A stretch of 41,723 nt of DNA from an uncultured bacterium (GCA_903854195.1 CAINVO010000037.1:1-41723); one strand, 5' to 3'; counted from the stretch's first letter, positions 19,758 to 29,940 are shown. The notes: generated from the letters alone by a model not told the origin. Translations and numbers: made by a program.

Positions 19758-21704
19758 TTATTTTGTAACTCTTCCATCTCCATAGTTGTATGCGGGGTCT
19801 GTTGCGAAAGTTGAATCCAAAGCTTGACCAACATTTTGAACTACTGAACTTGTATAGCTATCCGTTCCAGAAAGCGTTGGGGCCCCAAGGATTTCTGGGG
19901 ATGATTCTAGCTGACTTACACTCGGTAAAAATGATACTTGAAAATAAGCTTCTGGGGCTGCACTAGAATACCCTGCCCCTGCAGCCAGAGTCCCAACATT
20001 CCAAATTACTTGGTGTTTTTGTTGATCATATTTTACATCTGCACCAGCAGGACTGACCTTTCCTAGCCATCCAACATAGTTAGGTAGGCTTGCTGAAACT
20101 GTGGCTCCGTTTACTGTATTAAATGAATTGCTTGCTGTCCAGATGATAGTATATGTTGTGTTTTGGTCAACAACAGGAGGAATTGGCCCTGTATTTATAA
20201 AAGGCCCTACAGTATGCACTGCTCGGGAAGTAATGTGTGGGGCCGTTGCAATCCTAATAGTTTTTGAAACTGTAGAATTTATATCTTCTACAACATTTCT
20301 GTCCCCTAAACGTCTACCACTCACACTAGCATCGAGGTTGATTGATGGCTTTCTAAAATAAGCATTATTTTCAACTGATGATTGTAATGACGCAAGGGTG
20401 AATTGTAATTTACCACCAGCGTGTGGGGCAATAGATGCAAGTTCTGGAACGGTCGTTTTGTCCCAAGTCATAGTATTATCACTTGAACTAAAGAATCCTT
20501 GTTCGACCAAGATGTTTTTTGTATCAAGAATTTTTCCTGCAAGCTTTATTTTTATTGACGCGTCAGTAACAGGAACATTTAGATTGTTTTGCCAAGAAAC
20601 CTCCCCTCTCACCGCATCTCCACCCTGAGCTGTAAAAACGGAAGAATTATCATCATTCAACAAAATATCTACCCCGAGAAAAGGCTGCTTGATTGCAAGT
20701 GGTTGTGTAAGGTTGGCAATAATAGCATTTATAGCAGTTGGATTATCCTGATCAGCAAGTCCCAATGAAAAATGGAAATCTCTTTCTTCTCCATCTTGAC
20801 CTGTCATTCTACCCACGACAATAATGTGTCTATCTGTACCTGGTGAAATATCACCAATGTTCCAGGCTGTATTGTCTGGTGAGGCAGGATCTGGATTTGA
20901 ACTTTCAAAAGAAAAACCAAAAGGATACTCAGCTTTTAATAAAACATTCTTAACGATACTGGTTGAATTTGATTTTACATGAACATCAAACTGCACATCT
21001 TGGTTTGAAACTGTTTCTTTGACTGAATCTACTGTTATAGAAATAGGAGCTGTTCCAATAAAAACAGGGTAATCTTTATTCTTAACAAAAATTGATGCTG
21101 ATCCTGGAATGCGATATTCCAAAGATACTTTTATATTTTGCTGGCTATTTTCCTGACCAAAAAGAACTGGGTCTATAGAAACATGACTAGACTTTCCTGT
21201 TGGGAGTGTCCCGACAGGAATACGCTCTGTGATAAGTGGTGTGACCTGATCACTTGCAAGACGGGTGCTTTCTGGATATGTCACAACAAGATCTGAAAGT
21301 AGAAGATCTGTAGGGTTATTGTTTGTTATCTGGATATCAACAGGGAACGCCTCCCCCGCTGGAGTTGAGACAGATCCTTGCATTGTTATATCTATATTGT
21401 TTGGAGAGACTACATTTGTCCCTCTTACAAAAACTGCGATAGCAATACCGGCAGCAACAAGAAAAAAGACAAGGGCAAAAAGTAAAACTTTTTTAAAAAT
21501 AGGAGTGTAAGTTTCTGCTGTATCTTCGTGAAGATCACCTTGATTTTCATTTTGCCAATCGCTTGGAGTATTTATCTTTTGATCATGCAGTACTTTACGC
21601 CGATAACTAGTTGGTTGAAAATTCTTAGAATAAAGTTGGGACTTTAGTTCATCGATATGATCATTACTATCTTGTGAATCCTTAGGATTTGGTGAAAAAC
21701 TCAT
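19758..21704 (-). CDS. Membrane-anchored protein with repeated beta-sandwich (DUF11/Ig-like) domains
   Basis: Single TM segment (VLLFALVFFLVAAGIAIAVFV) then large predicted extracellular beta-rich region. Confidence 0.7.
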   Translation of the reverse strand: MSFSPNPKDSQDSNDHIDELKSQLYSKNFQPTSYRRKVLHDQKINTPSDWQNENQGDLHEDTAETYTPIFKKVLLFALVFFLVAAGIAIAVFVRGTNVVSPNNIDITMQGSVSTPAGEAFPVDIQITNNNPTDLLLSDLVVTYPESTRLASDQVTPLITERIPVGTLPTGKSSHVSIDPVLFGQENSQQNIKVSLEYRIPGSASIFVKNKDYPVFIGTAPISITVDSVKETVSNQDVQFDVHVKSNSTSIVKNVLLKAEYPFGFSFESSNPDPASPDNTAWNIGDISPGTDRHIIVVGRMTGQDGEERDFHFSLGLADQDNPTAINAIIANLTQPLAIKQPFLGVDILLNDDNSSVFTAQGGDAVRGEVSWQNNLNVPVTDASIKIKLAGKILDTKNILVEQGFFSSSDNTMTWDKTTVPELASIAPHAGGKLQFTLASLQSSVENNAYFRKPSINLDASVSGRRLGDRNVVEDINSTVSKTIRIATAPHITSRAVHTVGPFINTGPIPPVVDQNTTYTIIWTASNSFNTVNGATVSASLPNYVGWLGKVSPAGADVKYDQQKHQVIWNVGTLAAGAGYSSAAPEAYFQVSFLPSVSQLESSPEILGAPTLSGTDSYTSSVVQNVGQALDSTFATDPAYNYGDGRVTK

Positions 21705-21746
21705 AGGAAAATTATATCATAAATGACAAGAATGGCCCCAAATTAA

Positions 21747-22369
21747 CTATAACTGACTTTCTTTGAGTGAATTATTAACTGTCTGTATAGCTTCAAGACG
21801 TAAAGGCAAAAAATCATCTAAAAATTTCCTATCCCATTCTTTTGGTTCACAAGAGATAAAACCTGCAAATTTTCCAGTATTTGTAAAATACCCAAGTAAC
21901 AATAAAACTCTCATGACACCTAGAATTTCTATAGATTTTAAATCATCATTGTTAATATCGCCAACATTATTTTCAAAATCACTAGCGTTTGATAGGCTAT
22001 TTTTTTGATAAATAAAATAAAACTCAAAACAAAATCAAAAAGATCCGCATTTTTCTCTTCCCCAGCAAGCAGTCTATCAAGTAAAGAAAATATTCTCGCA
22101 ACAACGCTAAAATTTTCAATTTTAGAAATGTCATCTATTTTCCCAGCGCTTGTAATACGCCAGACTTCTCTACCCCTAACCAAAGAAAGATGAACTAAGG
22201 AAAAGTCCTGCAGAGAATAGCGGAGCTTTGATTTTAACAATCTCACACCTTGTGCGGAGGCCCCTATCAAACCTAAGTCTTTGGTAAAAATGGTGAAAAA
22301 CCTATTTGCATCTTTGGCTTCGCGTCCTTTTAAAATAAAACCATCGGTTTGATATATATGATGTGACAT
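21747..22369 (-). CDS. recO: DNA repair protein RecO, reading frame interrupted by -1 frameshift at A7 (22000-22006)
   Basis: N-terminal part YQTDGFILKGREAKDANRFFTIFTKDLGLIGASAQGVRLLKSKLRYSLQDFSLVHLSLVRGREVWRIT is RecO OB-like; after the A7 run the -1 frame stays open for SLSNASDFENNVGDINNDDLKSIEILGVMRVLLLLGYFTNTGKFAGFISCEPKEWDRKFLDDFLPLRLEAIQTVNNSLKESQL*. Confidence 0.8.
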
Positions 22370-22372
22370 AAA

Positions 22373-25300
22373 CTAAATCTCAACTTTGACTCCCGTCTCT
22401 GTAGAATCCACCACAGTCTCAATATTTTTAACAAGCGTTGGTTTCTTTATAACTAATTCATACTTTTTTATTAGTGAAATATTTTTTTCTGAACTAGTAA
22501 GTTTTAGGGTTAAGACGACATCACTTGGAGTCAAACCCTTTTCTTTTCTAGCGTCTTGAATTGCGCGGATAAGATCTCTAACGTCTCCCTCTTCCTGAAG
22601 TTCTGAAGTGATTTCTGTATTTAAAATAACGTCTTCGCCAAGATTTTCATTCACTGTTATTTTCTTTACATTTACCTCATCTCGAATCAAATCCAAAAAC
22701 TCTGGCTTATCCCCTATTCCCTGCATGTGCGTACGAACTGAAAGTTCAGATAATGGTTGTCTAATTTTTATACCAGAAGAAGATCTTGCTTCAAGGCCTA
22801 ATGTCACTAATTCTCTTGTTGTTCTCATATTTTCCAAAAGTTCTTTTTGTTCACTGCTTAACTCAAAGGAAATTGTGGCGGTTGAATCTTTCTCATTTAC
22901 GGGCCAATCACAAAGGTGCACACTAAGAGGACCTATTTCAAGACTTGGGTTATTTAGAATTTCTGTATCAGAAATTTTTACTTTTTGATAAATATCATCT
23001 GCCAAAAATGGCATGATTGGTGCAATCAATTTTGCAAAGTTTTCCAATACAAATCTAAGAGTCGCAATTGCAAATTTTTTATCAGCTAGGTCGGAAGACG
23101 ATAAATCTGCTTCATTTCCATCAAGAGCAACCTTTAATCTATCTCTAGAACGTCGCAAATACCATGTGGACAAATCATCAATAAAATCAGCAATTGGTCT
23201 AGTTGCCTTATCTATTTCGTAAGCATCAAGAGATTTAGTCATAATCTGACCAACTTCTGACATACGGGCAATAATCCATCTATCTAAAACATGAGGAGAA
23301 TCAGATGAAGACATTGATCCATCCTTATATAAATCGTAGAAAGAAACTACATTATCTAAGCGTTGAATATTTTTCTTAAGAACCTCGTCAGTACCTTTTG
23401 TTGAAAATGAAATATCTTCAGCACGGACCGCTGGAGATGACATGAAAAAATATCGAAGGGCATCTGCACCAAACTTATTAACCGTCTCCATTAAATCTGG
23501 ATAATTTTTTAAGCGTTTTGACATTTTCTGACCATCCTCAGCAAGAACGGTACCGTTCACAACAACATTTTCGTAAGGAGATTTTCCAAACAAAGCAACT
23601 CCTAAAACAAGTAGTGAATAAAACCATCCTCGAGTTTGGTCTTGTCCTTCTGCAATAAAATCAGCTGGAAAAAAACTACTCTCATCTGACAGAAACTCAT
23701 TTTCGGATGACCCCTTCTCTTCAGAAAAAGGATAGTGTGCCTGAGCAAAAGGCATTGAGCCTGAGTCATACCATGTATCAAAAACATCTGGTATTCTTTT
23801 CATTGTTTTACCGGTGGCAGATTTAAAAACAACCTCATCTATAAAGGGTCTGTGAAAATCTAATTCGTAATTTTTGTTATGTGGAATAAAAGCAAAATCC
23901 AAGCCTGACCATGAAGCGGGATGTAAAAACTCGTGTCGCTCATTCCAGTATTTTATAGTTCTTGTTTTTGTTGCCCCGTCTGCAACAGCTAGACATATTT
24001 TTGCTGGACCATCATGAGTAATCACGAGGATGTTTTTACCTTCATATTTTGAATCTATGTCATATAAAAATTCTCCAACACGTTTTCGGATATCCATCAT
24101 GCACTCTCCGTTTGGTAGGCTTACATCCGCATGATTATCAAAAGAATTTCTGAAAAAACTTCTATACTCCTCATATGACTTACCTTCAAGATCTCCGAAA
24201 CCCAACTCTCTTATACGATCATCAATAATAATTTCATCACTATAACCAATAGTATCCGCGACCAATCTTGCAGTCTCTTGAGTACGAATAAGGGGTGATG
24301 CAATAATCAAATCTATATTTCTCTCCTTGAGGTCATTTGCTTTTTCTATTACTGAGGCTTTCCCCTTCTCCGTTAGATGGTAAGGTGCATTCACATCAGA
24401 AATCATAATATTTTTAACATTATGTTCTGCTTCTCCGTGTCTCATTACCACATATCTGTTGCGTCGAGTTTTTTCTTTTATTTCTTCAAGTGAACCTAGA
24501 ACCTCTATTTCTTTTTTGTCTTCTTCATCTACACTGGCAACACTGACAGTTTTTTTATTAAGACCAGTTTCACTTTGCCAAATTGGAAGTGGAGCACCCC
24601 AATATCTACCTCGAGAAATAGACCAATCTCTAGCATTTTCTAACCACTTTCCAAAACGTCCCTCTCCGACATTTTTTGGACTCCAGTTTACGGACTTATT
24701 AGCATCAAGGAGTTTGTCTTTAAAAGTAGACACCGCAACAAACCATGAAGTTGTTGCATAGTTAAGTAGAGGTGTATCGCACCTCCAACAATGTGGGTAA
24801 GAATGGATTATTTTTTCCTTTGCAAAAAGATACCCATTGTGTGCCAACCATTTGATGATTTCAATATCAGCTTTTTGATGATCGTCTTTTGGCTTTACAA
24901 GCCCCCCAGCAAAATCTGTAACTTCCTTCTTAAATCTTCCATCGCCACTGACATGTTGAATAAACGGCAAGTTTTCCTTTTGAGCCAAAAGAAGATCGTC
25001 CTCTCCAAAAGCTGGTGCGATGTGAACAACCCCAGTACCATCTTCAGTTGTAACAAAATCTCCTGCACAAATTTTCCAACCTGCACCATTTTCCAAAGTT
25101 TTACCGGCTGGGTTTTTAAGCTCTCCATCTGATGCTGCTTTTTTGTAATATTCAAAAACAGGCTTATAGTATTTTCCAACTAAGTCCGATCCTTTTATTT
25201 CACCAACAACATCAAAGTCATTTTTTGTACTTGTTTTCAGAGCTTCTAATCTGCTTTTTGCAAAAATATATTTTTCATTTTCTAAACCTTTTACGTTTGT

Positions 25301-26122
25301 TATCAAATATTCAATTTCTGGATTAATTGCTAGCGCAACATTTCCAGGAAGTGTCCACGGGGTCGTAGTCCAAGCTAACATATAAGTTTTTTCAGATTCT
25401 TTTGGATTCCCTACTCCATGATTACCATCTAATTCAAATTTAACAAAAACAGAAATATCTGTGATGTCTTTATAGTTTTGGCTTATTTCAAAATTGGAAA
25501 GAGTCGTCTCACAACGTGGACAAATGTGCATTGATTTAAAACCTTCATAAACCAAGCCTTTGTCATAAAGTTTTTTGAAGGACCAGATTACAGACTCAGT
25601 GAAAGACGGATTCATAGTACGATAATCATTATCCATATCCACAAAGCGCCCAAGGCGAGGGATTATTTTTTTCCACTCGTCTGCATAACGAAGAACGTTC
25701 GCCCGCGCGACATCATTAAACTTTTCAATACCATATTCCTCGATAGCAACTTTACCATTAAGACCGAGTTCCTTTTCAACTAGATTTTCTATAGGTAGAC
25801 CGTGGCAATCCCAACCCCAACGACGTGGAACAAAATATCCGCGCATAGTTTTGTAACGAGGAATAACATCCTTCATAGTTGTTGGAAGAATATGCCCAAA
25901 ATGTGGTAGGCCTGTAGCAAAAGGAGGGCCATCATAAAAAACAAAGGGTTCAGCTGAGGATCGTAGCTCTAATGTTTTTTTGAAAATATCGTTTTCCTCC
26001 CAGAAAGCGAGGATTTTTTCTTCACGCAAAGCAGCTGGACTTTTTACCGATGCTTGTGTGGCATTCTCACTTATTTTTGATATTTCCTTGGCGTTTTCTT
26101 TATTTTCAGTTTTTTGTGACAT
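22373..26122 (-). CDS. ileS: Isoleucyl-tRNA synthetase containing an inserted histidine phosphatase domain
   Basis: PPFATGLPHFGHILPTTMKDVIPRY, WGWDCHGLPIE, GQDQTRGWFYSLLVLG, GQKMSKRLKNYPD; insertion carries VMRHGEAEHN and ITHDGP. Confidence 0.97.
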   Translation of the reverse strand: MSQKTENKENAKEISKISENATQASVKSPAALREEKILAFWEENDIFKKTLELRSSAEPFVFYDGPPFATGLPHFGHILPTTMKDVIPRYKTMRGYFVPRRWGWDCHGLPIENLVEKELGLNGKVAIEEYGIEKFNDVARANVLRYADEWKKIIPRLGRFVDMDNDYRTMNPSFTESVIWSFKKLYDKGLVYEGFKSMHICPRCETTLSNFEISQNYKDITDISVFVKFELDGNHGVGNPKESEKTYMLAWTTTPWTLPGNVALAINPEIEYLITNVKGLENEKYIFAKSRLEALKTSTKNDFDVVGEIKGSDLVGKYYKPVFEYYKKAASDGELKNPAGKTLENGAGWKICAGDFVTTEDGTGVVHIAPAFGEDDLLLAQKENLPFIQHVSGDGRFKKEVTDFAGGLVKPKDDHQKADIEIIKWLAHNGYLFAKEKIIHSYPHCWRCDTPLLNYATTSWFVAVSTFKDKLLDANKSVNWSPKNVGEGRFGKWLENARDWSISRGRYWGAPLPIWQSETGLNKKTVSVASVDEEDKKEIEVLGSLEEIKEKTRRNRYVVMRHGEAEHNVKNIMISDVNAPYHLTEKGKASVIEKANDLKERNIDLIIASPLIRTQETARLVADTIGYSDEIIIDDRIRELGFGDLEGKSYEEYRSFFRNSFDNHADVSLPNGECMMDIRKRVGEFLYDIDSKYEGKNILVITHDGPAKICLAVADGATKTRTIKYWNERHEFLHPASWSGLDFAFIPHNKNYELDFHRPFIDEVVFKSATGKTMKRIPDVFDTWYDSGSMPFAQAHYPFSEEKGSSENEFLSDESSFFPADFIAEGQDQTRGWFYSLLVLGVALFGKSPYENVVVNGTVLAEDGQKMSKRLKNYPDLMETVNKFGADALRYFFMSSPAVRAEDISFSTKGTDEVLKKNIQRLDNVVSFYDLYKDGSMSSSDSPHVLDRWIIARMSEVGQIMTKSLDAYEIDKATRPIADFIDDLSTWYLRRSRDRLKVALDGNEADLSSSDLADKKFAIATLRFVLENFAKLIAPIMPFLADDIYQKVKISDTEILNNPSLEIGPLSVHLCDWPVNEKDSTATISFELSSEQKELLENMRTTRELVTLGLEARSSSGIKIRQPLSELSVRTHMQGIGDKPEFLDLIRDEVNVKKITVNENLGEDVILNTEITSELQEEGDVRDLIRAIQDARKEKGLTPSDVVLTLKLTSSEKNISLIKKYELVIKKPTLVKNIETVVDSTETGVKVEI
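23861..24466 (-). other. Histidine phosphatase (phosphoglycerate mutase-like) domain inserted in IleRS
   Basis: RYVVMRHGEAEHN, IIASPLIRTQETARLVAD, IRELGFGDLEGKSYEEY, LPNGECMMDIRKRV, ILVITHDGPAKI. Confidence 0.92.
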
Positions 26123-26141
26123 GTTGAAAATATACCAAATA

Positions 26142-26205
26142 AAGCCTAAAAATAATAGGCTTGGGCACCTTAAAGGGAAAAAGCCGAGGAATATCTAGAG
26201 GTGCC
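26142..26205 (-). promoter_or_regulatory. Structured leader upstream of ileS
   Basis: Minus strand: GGCACCT..AGGTGCC 7-bp stem followed by AAGCCTA-TTATTTT-TAGGCTT hairpin. Confidence 0.4.
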
Positions 26206-26248
26206 AAATATATTACTTCTTGAGCGGTCAAACATATTATCTAGAGAA

Positions 26249-28087
26249 CTACATCTTGTCAGGAGCAGAGATACCCAGAATCCATAGACCATTTTTCATA
26301 GTAGAGGCGAACGCTCTAACAACATCCAAACGATAATCCTTCAAAGCCCCAGCATTGAGTATGGGAGTTGAAGCATAAAAACTATTAAAGTCAGAAGCTA
26401 TCTCCAAAAGAAACTGCGCCAGAGTGTGTGGAGCTTTGTTTTCACATGACTGCTGAACAATTTCTGAAAAACGGTACAATTTTCTTTCAAGCTTGGATAC
26501 TTTTTCTACAATATCTTTAATAACACTATCCTTCTCTGAATTATCTGATTTATTTTCTTCGTTCTCATCACCGAGACCATCCCCCATCTCTAATTTAGAT
26601 TTTTCTAGAATAGAAACAGCTCTTACATGTGAGTATTGTAGATACGGTCCTGAGTCACCCTCAAATGAAAGTGACTTTTCTTTATCAAAAATAATATCCT
26701 TACCAACAGACTGTTTCAATATAGTGTATTTAATAGCAGCAACCCCAACTTCCGAAGCAATCATATGTTTATCCTCCTCAGAAATACCAGGGCGATCACT
26801 AACTTTTTCTAAAGCAGACTGAATCATGTCAGCCAACAATGACTCCCCAGTAACAACATCTCCAGTACGTGAAGACATTTTTTGAGATTTTTTACCATCG
26901 GAGTTTGGTCCCACAGAAAGACGAAGCATCCCATGAGAAAGATGTTCAGATTTTTTAGCAATTTCTGGAAAAATAAAAGACATGGCTTTAAAGATTACTT
27001 TAAAGTAATCGTTCTGTTCATTTGCAGTAACTGTAATACCCAGGTCATATGGAAAGCTTTCATATTTTATTTTAGCGAGTCCAAGCTCTTTGCCTTCATA
27101 GGTAGTCAGACCCTCACTTGTCAAAAATACACGTGTGTGTAATTCACTTTTAGCTTCTGAAAAAATAACAGCGCCATCACTTTTTTCAAAAAGAGCTGGG
27201 GGTACAGCAGAATTTCCTTTTTCATTTGCGAGATGATCTTCAACTATTTTTTTTCCAACAGGAGAACTCTGACTCTCAAAAAAATAATGGTCAAAATTTG
27301 TACCAAGGACTTTGTATATTTCTTCAAAGTGTTCAAGTGACCATTCCCTACCTTTATCATAAATCTCGTTTAACTCATCATCTGAACGTTCGTATATTTT
27401 TTTATTGATTTCCTTAACCTCTATTTCAGCAGTTGGATCTTCTTTTACTTTTTTAGAACCAAGTGCATATGCAGCCCCAAGATAAGCAGTCTTCTCTGAA
27501 AGAGGTGTATCATCTGATGGAATAGCTTTATCCATAAAACGAAAACCCCAAATAGTTAAAGCAACGTGACGGCCAACATCACCTTGGTAACACAATCTTT
27601 TTACATTTGCACCAGAAAAATCATAAAGGCGAGAAAGAGCCTCTCCAATAATGTTTGTCATCAAATGCCCTATATGAAACTGTTTAAATGGATTCGGGTC
27701 AGTATATTCCACAGCAACCATTTTGCCTTCAAAAATCTTGTTTTTACCTAACGAATCTTTTGAATTATTTTCTATAACCTGTTTTATTGAATTAAAGAAA
27801 AAAGAATCATCAAGATAGAAGTTTATAAAACCTGGACCAGCAACTTCTATTTTTAATATTTCTGATGGTTTGTTTTTTTCAATCTCCCCAACAAGTTCCT
27901 CAGCAAACACTTTTGGGTTTTTATTTAATTTTTTAGAAAGAGATAAAGCGATACTTGTAGAAAAATCACCGTTAGACAGATCAGATGGATGCTCCAAATG
28001 AATTTCCAACAAATCAATATCCGCCTCTATTGCTAGGTTTTTTATTGCTGACTTTATTGTAGATTTTATTGTTTCAGATATATTCAT
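26249..28087 (-). CDS. argS: Arginyl-tRNA synthetase
   Basis: VEYTDPNPFKQFHIGHLMTNIIGEALSRL; SSRTGDVVTGESLLADM; YLQYSHVRAVSIL. Confidence 0.97.
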   Translation of the reverse strand: MNISETIKSTIKSAIKNLAIEADIDLLEIHLEHPSDLSNGDFSTSIALSLSKKLNKNPKVFAEELVGEIEKNKPSEILKIEVAGPGFINFYLDDSFFFNSIKQVIENNSKDSLGKNKIFEGKMVAVEYTDPNPFKQFHIGHLMTNIIGEALSRLYDFSGANVKRLCYQGDVGRHVALTIWGFRFMDKAIPSDDTPLSEKTAYLGAAYALGSKKVKEDPTAEIEVKEINKKIYERSDDELNEIYDKGREWSLEHFEEIYKVLGTNFDHYFFESQSSPVGKKIVEDHLANEKGNSAVPPALFEKSDGAVIFSEAKSELHTRVFLTSEGLTTYEGKELGLAKIKYESFPYDLGITVTANEQNDYFKVIFKAMSFIFPEIAKKSEHLSHGMLRLSVGPNSDGKKSQKMSSRTGDVVTGESLLADMIQSALEKVSDRPGISEEDKHMIASEVGVAAIKYTILKQSVGKDIIFDKEKSLSFEGDSGPYLQYSHVRAVSILEKSKLEMGDGLGDENEENKSDNSEKDSVIKDIVEKVSKLERKLYRFSEIVQQSCENKAPHTLAQFLLEIASDFNSFYASTPILNAGALKDYRLDVVRAFASTMKNGLWILGISAPDKM

Positions 28088-28123
28088 AAGCTATTTATAA
28101 TTGAATTTGAGATTCACTATACA

Positions 28124-28555
28124 TTATTTTCCTGTACTACCAAACCCCCCTTCTCCACGTGAGGTCTCACCGAGGTCGTCCTCATTATTTACTTCAATTA
28201 TTTCAGGTGATTCAACTTTTTGAATAAGCATCTGAGCAACCTTATGCCCAATTTCAAAAGTATAATCAAACTCTCCTAGGTTTATCATTCCTATCATTAT
28301 TTCTCCTCGATATCCTGAATCTATAACACCCCCGACAGTCTTTAATCCTGACTTATGAGAAAGCCCACTTTTATCCCAAATAAGCCCAACATAACCATCT
28401 GGTATCGCCATAGAAATACCAGTTCTCACCTGTGCACGCTCACCTTTTTTTATTAAGACACTTTCAGAAACAAAAAAATCCATACCAGCATCTCCTGGAT
28501 GAGCATACTTTGGTAATATTGCGTTGGGTGTTATTTTTCTTATTTTAATTTCCAT
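28124..28555 (-). CDS. dut: dUTP diphosphatase
   Basis: AHPGDAGMDFF, DKSGLSHKSGLKTVGGVIDSGYRGEI, C-terminal RGEGGFGSTGK. Confidence 0.97.
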   Translation of the reverse strand: MEIKIRKITPNAILPKYAHPGDAGMDFFVSESVLIKKGERAQVRTGISMAIPDGYVGLIWDKSGLSHKSGLKTVGGVIDSGYRGEIMIGMINLGEFDYTFEIGHKVAQMLIQKVESPEIIEVNNEDDLGETSRGEGGFGSTGK

Positions 28556-28565
28556 ATTTAAAAAT

Positions 28566-29864
28566 TTATTTACTTCTCAAAACTTTATCAATTTTTTGAG
28601 CAATCAAAACAAAATCTTTTTCCTTTTTGCCACGGGTTGTTTCCGCGGCAGATCCAAGACGAATTCCTGACGGATCAAAAGCTGAGCGAGTTTCCCCTGG
28701 AATGGTATTTTTATTTACAATAATTCCAGCCTTTTCAAGAAGATCGCTTGCTTCTGATCCAGTAATAGCTCCCGCTCCTTTTTCATTTTTTACTCCAAAC
28801 ATCCAAACATCTACGAGTACGAGGTGGCTATCTGTACCCGCTGACACAACATACCAACCTAGGCGCGCGAGCTCTTTGGCGAGCGCGCTGGCATTTTTCT
28901 TAACTTGGACAGCATATTTTTTAAAAGCGGATGTATCTGCTTCTTTCAAAGCAACAGCAACTGCAGCAATTTGATTCATATGCGGACCACCTTGAAGTCC
29001 TGGAAAAACGGCTTTGTCTATTAAATCTGCAAAACTTTGTTCTTTTCCAGTTTTCTTATCCTTCACAACTTTATCTTTTCTAACAAAAATCAGAGCGCTT
29101 CGTGGACCGCGTAAAGTTTTGTGAACTGTTGTCGTAACGACATCTGCATATTCAAAAGGGCTTGGGTACTGCTTCCCTGCCACAAGACCCGCAAAGTGAG
29201 ACATGTCACACATTAATATTGGATGTGTACCATCCGCCAACACTACAGAGTATGCAATCTCTTTAAATTTTTTAAAATCTACTGTGCGAGGATAGGCAGT
29301 AAAACCACAAACAATAATATTTGGCTTTTCGACAATGGCTAGTTTTTTTATTTCATCATAATTTATCACTTCAGTTTTTGGATCCACTCCGTAAGGAATT
29401 TGTTTCCAAAATTTTCCAGTTGCTGAAACTTTATGTCCATGAGTAAGATGTCCGCCATGAGAAAGCGACATACCCATAATTTTTCCAGTTCCGTCCGACG
29501 GAAGAAGACCAACATAAACTGCTAAGTTTGCTGGAGAACCAGAAAGAGGTTGCACGTTTACATGCCATTTATCTTTTGAAAGGCCAAAAAGTTTCAACGC
29601 TCTTTCCTGCGCAAGAATCTCTATTTTATCCGTATATGTTTGACCTCCATAATATCTTTTTCCTGGATACCCTTCTGCATACTTATTTGTAAATTCTGAA
29701 CCAAGAGCTTCAAGTACATCTTTAGAAACAACGTTCTCTGACGCGATTAAATTAATAACTTTTTTTTGCCTTTCTTTTTCAGCTTTTATAAGCTTTGAGA
29801 TTTGTATGTCTTTCATATTGTTGTGGTTAGTTTTTTTGATTATATCACTCAAAACAAAAAGCAA
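28566..29864 (-). CDS. glyA: Serine hydroxymethyltransferase
   Basis: LIASENVVSKDVLEALGSEFTNKYAEGYPGKRYYGG, LSHGGHLTHG, VTTTVHKTLRGPRSALIFV. Confidence 0.98.
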   Translation of the reverse strand: MLFVLSDIIKKTNHNNMKDIQISKLIKAEKERQKKVINLIASENVVSKDVLEALGSEFTNKYAEGYPGKRYYGGQTYTDKIEILAQERALKLFGLSKDKWHVNVQPLSGSPANLAVYVGLLPSDGTGKIMGMSLSHGGHLTHGHKVSATGKFWKQIPYGVDPKTEVINYDEIKKLAIVEKPNIIVCGFTAYPRTVDFKKFKEIAYSVVLADGTHPILMCDMSHFAGLVAGKQYPSPFEYADVVTTTVHKTLRGPRSALIFVRKDKVVKDKKTGKEQSFADLIDKAVFPGLQGGPHMNQIAAVAVALKEADTSAFKKYAVQVKKNASALAKELARLGWYVVSAGTDSHLVLVDVWMFGVKNEKGAGAITGSEASDLLEKAGIIVNKNTIPGETRSAFDPSGIRLGSAAETTRGKKEKDFVLIAQKIDKVLRSK

Positions 29865-29940
29865 TAAGTAATGAGATTGTGCAATTGACTAATTCTGAGA
29901 TAATACTAGTATTGCAACAGAAAACAGTAACTTTAAAACT

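Noticed and set aside
24459-25326. Several ORFs of 64-113 aa antisense to or out of frame with ileS
   Set aside because: Shadow frames of a long conserved CDS with low-complexity composition.
26123-26248. T-box riboswitch upstream of ileS
   Set aside because: No AGGGTGGNACCGCG-like T-box sequence or recognisable specifier loop.
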